A stretch of DNA of 6,111 bases from NCBI GenBank assembly GCA_945870465.1, contig CAMBSS010000221.1, forward strand, positions 1 to 6,111. The letters are read 5' to 3'. Shown in pieces: positions 5,381-6,111 of the stretch; positions within the stretch are counted from its first letter, which is position 1; every line of letters begins with the position of its first letter. The notes below the pieces were generated by a model, which made no database searches, had not been told where the DNA came from, and worked only from the letters and a program-made list of their open reading frames with translations. Source of the stretch: Bordetella parapertussis (GTDB lineage Bacteria > Pseudomonadota > Gammaproteobacteria > Burkholderiales > SG8-41). The position numbers and the translations under genes were made by a program.

Positions 5381-6111
5381 TCAATCGACTTTCGCGCCGG
5401 AATCCTTGATGACCTTGGACCACTTGACGATTTCGGCGCGCATGAAGCGGGTGAACTCGTCGGGGGAGGACGCAACAGGATCGAGGCCGAACGTTTTAAA
5501 GCGCTCTTTGACTTCAGGCGTATCCAGCACCTGTCTGGTGGCGGCCTGGATCCTGTCGAGAATGGGCTTGGGCGTTGCTTTGGGCACAACGATTCCGTAC
5601 CAGCCGGTAACGTCGTAACCCGGCAGCCCCGCTTCGGCGGCAGTCGGAACGTCGGGCAGTACACTCGCGCGCCGCGGCGTAGTGACTGCGAGCGCGCGCG
5701 TTTTTCCGCTTTGCACGAACTGCATGGCCGTGATGATCGGATCGACATAAATCGACACATGTCCTGCGATCAGGTCCGTCAGCGCGAGTCCGCCGCCCTT
5801 GTAGGGCACGTGCACCAGGTCGATGCCGGCCATGGTTTTGAAGAGTTCCATCGCTAGGTGTGACGGGGTGCCGGTGCCGCCGGAGGCGTAGTTGAGCTGC
5901 CCGGGCCGGCTTTTTGCGTACGCGATGAAGTCCTTCACAGTTTTCGCGGGCAGCGTATTGTTGACCTCGATCACGTACGGTGTCGTCGCGACGATGGTAA
6001 CGGCGGCGAAGTCCGCGACCGGATCGTAGCCGGCGTTCGAATACAGGCTGGGATTGGTGGCGAAGCTGCTGGGTATGAGGTGGATCGTATAGCCGTCAGG
6101 ATTGGCCTTGG
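5381..6111 (-). CDS. Bug/TctC-family periplasmic solute-binding protein, 5' end beyond the window
   Basis: The last 242 residues of a second Bug-type extracytoplasmic receptor. The frame is open to the right edge, so the signal peptide and N-terminal lobe start lie outside. Visible landmarks, in order: PDGYTIHLIPSS at the edge, DPVADFAAVTIVATTPY, LNYASGGTGTPSHLAMELF, HVPYKGGGLALTDLIAGHV, DVPTAAEAGLPGYDVTGW, and a C-terminus ending WSKVIKDSGAKVD. An internal GTG at 5974 could be mistaken for a start, but 45 further upstream codons are clearly family sequence. It is a paralogue of the protein at 2830-3795 (compare ends WRKVIQTANVKVE and WSKVIKDSGAKVD) but diverges in the middle, so a different ligand is likely. 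Its stop is 21 nt from the start of the enolase-superfamily gene, suggesting it delivers that enzyme's substrate or a precursor (inference). Confidence 0.95.
   Translation of the reverse strand, partial: KANPDGYTIHLIPSSFATNPSLYSNAGYDPVADFAAVTIVATTPYVIEVNNTLPAKTVKDFIAYAKSRPGQLNYASGGTGTPSHLAMELFKTMAGIDLVHVPYKGGGLALTDLIAGHVSIYVDPIITAMQFVQSGKTRALAVTTPRRASVLPDVPTAAEAGLPGYDVTGWYGIVVPKATPKPILDRIQAATRQVLDTPEVKERFKTFGLDPVASSPDEFTRFMRAEIVKWSKVIKDSGAKVD

Noticed and set aside
1..6111. CRISPR array, tRNA, rRNA, insertion sequence or prophage signature
   Set aside because: No regularly spaced repeats, no cloverleaf or rRNA-like sequence and no transposase or integrase coding sequence were seen on reading both strands.

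Overview
This window looks like a GC-rich proteobacterial chromosome segment, most likely betaproteobacterial and in the style of Burkholderiales. Three things point there. Bug/TctC-type periplasmic binding proteins occur twice in about 6 kb, and this family is hugely expanded in that group. The gene mix (D-2-hydroxyacid dehydrogenase, amidase-signature hydrolase, mandelate racemase-type enolase-superfamily enzyme) is typical of their scattered carboxylate-catabolism islands. The 5' end carries an intergenic repeat of a kind I recognise from memory as common in Beta- and Gammaproteobacteria. The assignment is inference; no taxonomic marker gene is present.

Layout: (1) 1-341 has no convincing gene. 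It holds a structured repeat element ending in a 14-bp stem with arms GGTTACTTTTCTTG / CAAGAAAAGTGACC, then a probable promoter. (2) 342-1304 (+) is a D-2-hydroxyacid dehydrogenase. (3) 1311-1359 is a long hairpin between convergent genes, which probably terminates the minus-strand gene. (4) 1356-2678 (-) is an amidase-signature enzyme. (5) 2679-2829 is a divergent promoter region. (6) 2830-3795 (+) is a complete Bug-type binding protein, followed by a strong intrinsic terminator at 3840-3873. (7) 3901-4138 (+) is the wreck of a VapBC-like toxin-antitoxin pair: an antitoxin lacking its N-terminal strand and a PIN toxin that stops after 19 codons. (8) 4214-5359 (-) is an enolase-superfamily enzyme with a full mandelate-racemase-type active site. 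(9) 5381-6111 (-) is a second Bug-type protein, cut by the right edge and lying 21 nt upstream of gene 8 in the same operon.

Together the genes suggest uptake and catabolism of small organic acids or amides. The Bug proteins would capture carboxylates in the periplasm, while the cytoplasmic enzymes would hydrolyse an amide, dehydrate or epimerise a hydroxy acid, and interconvert 2-oxo and 2-hydroxy acids. No TctA/TctB membrane subunits are in view, so the binding proteins are orphans here. No substrate can be assigned from sequence alone.

I did not find a convincing undescribed system. The items most worth a second look are the structured repeat at the left end, the decayed toxin-antitoxin scar between two catabolic blocks, and the hairpin that swallows the amidase stop codon.
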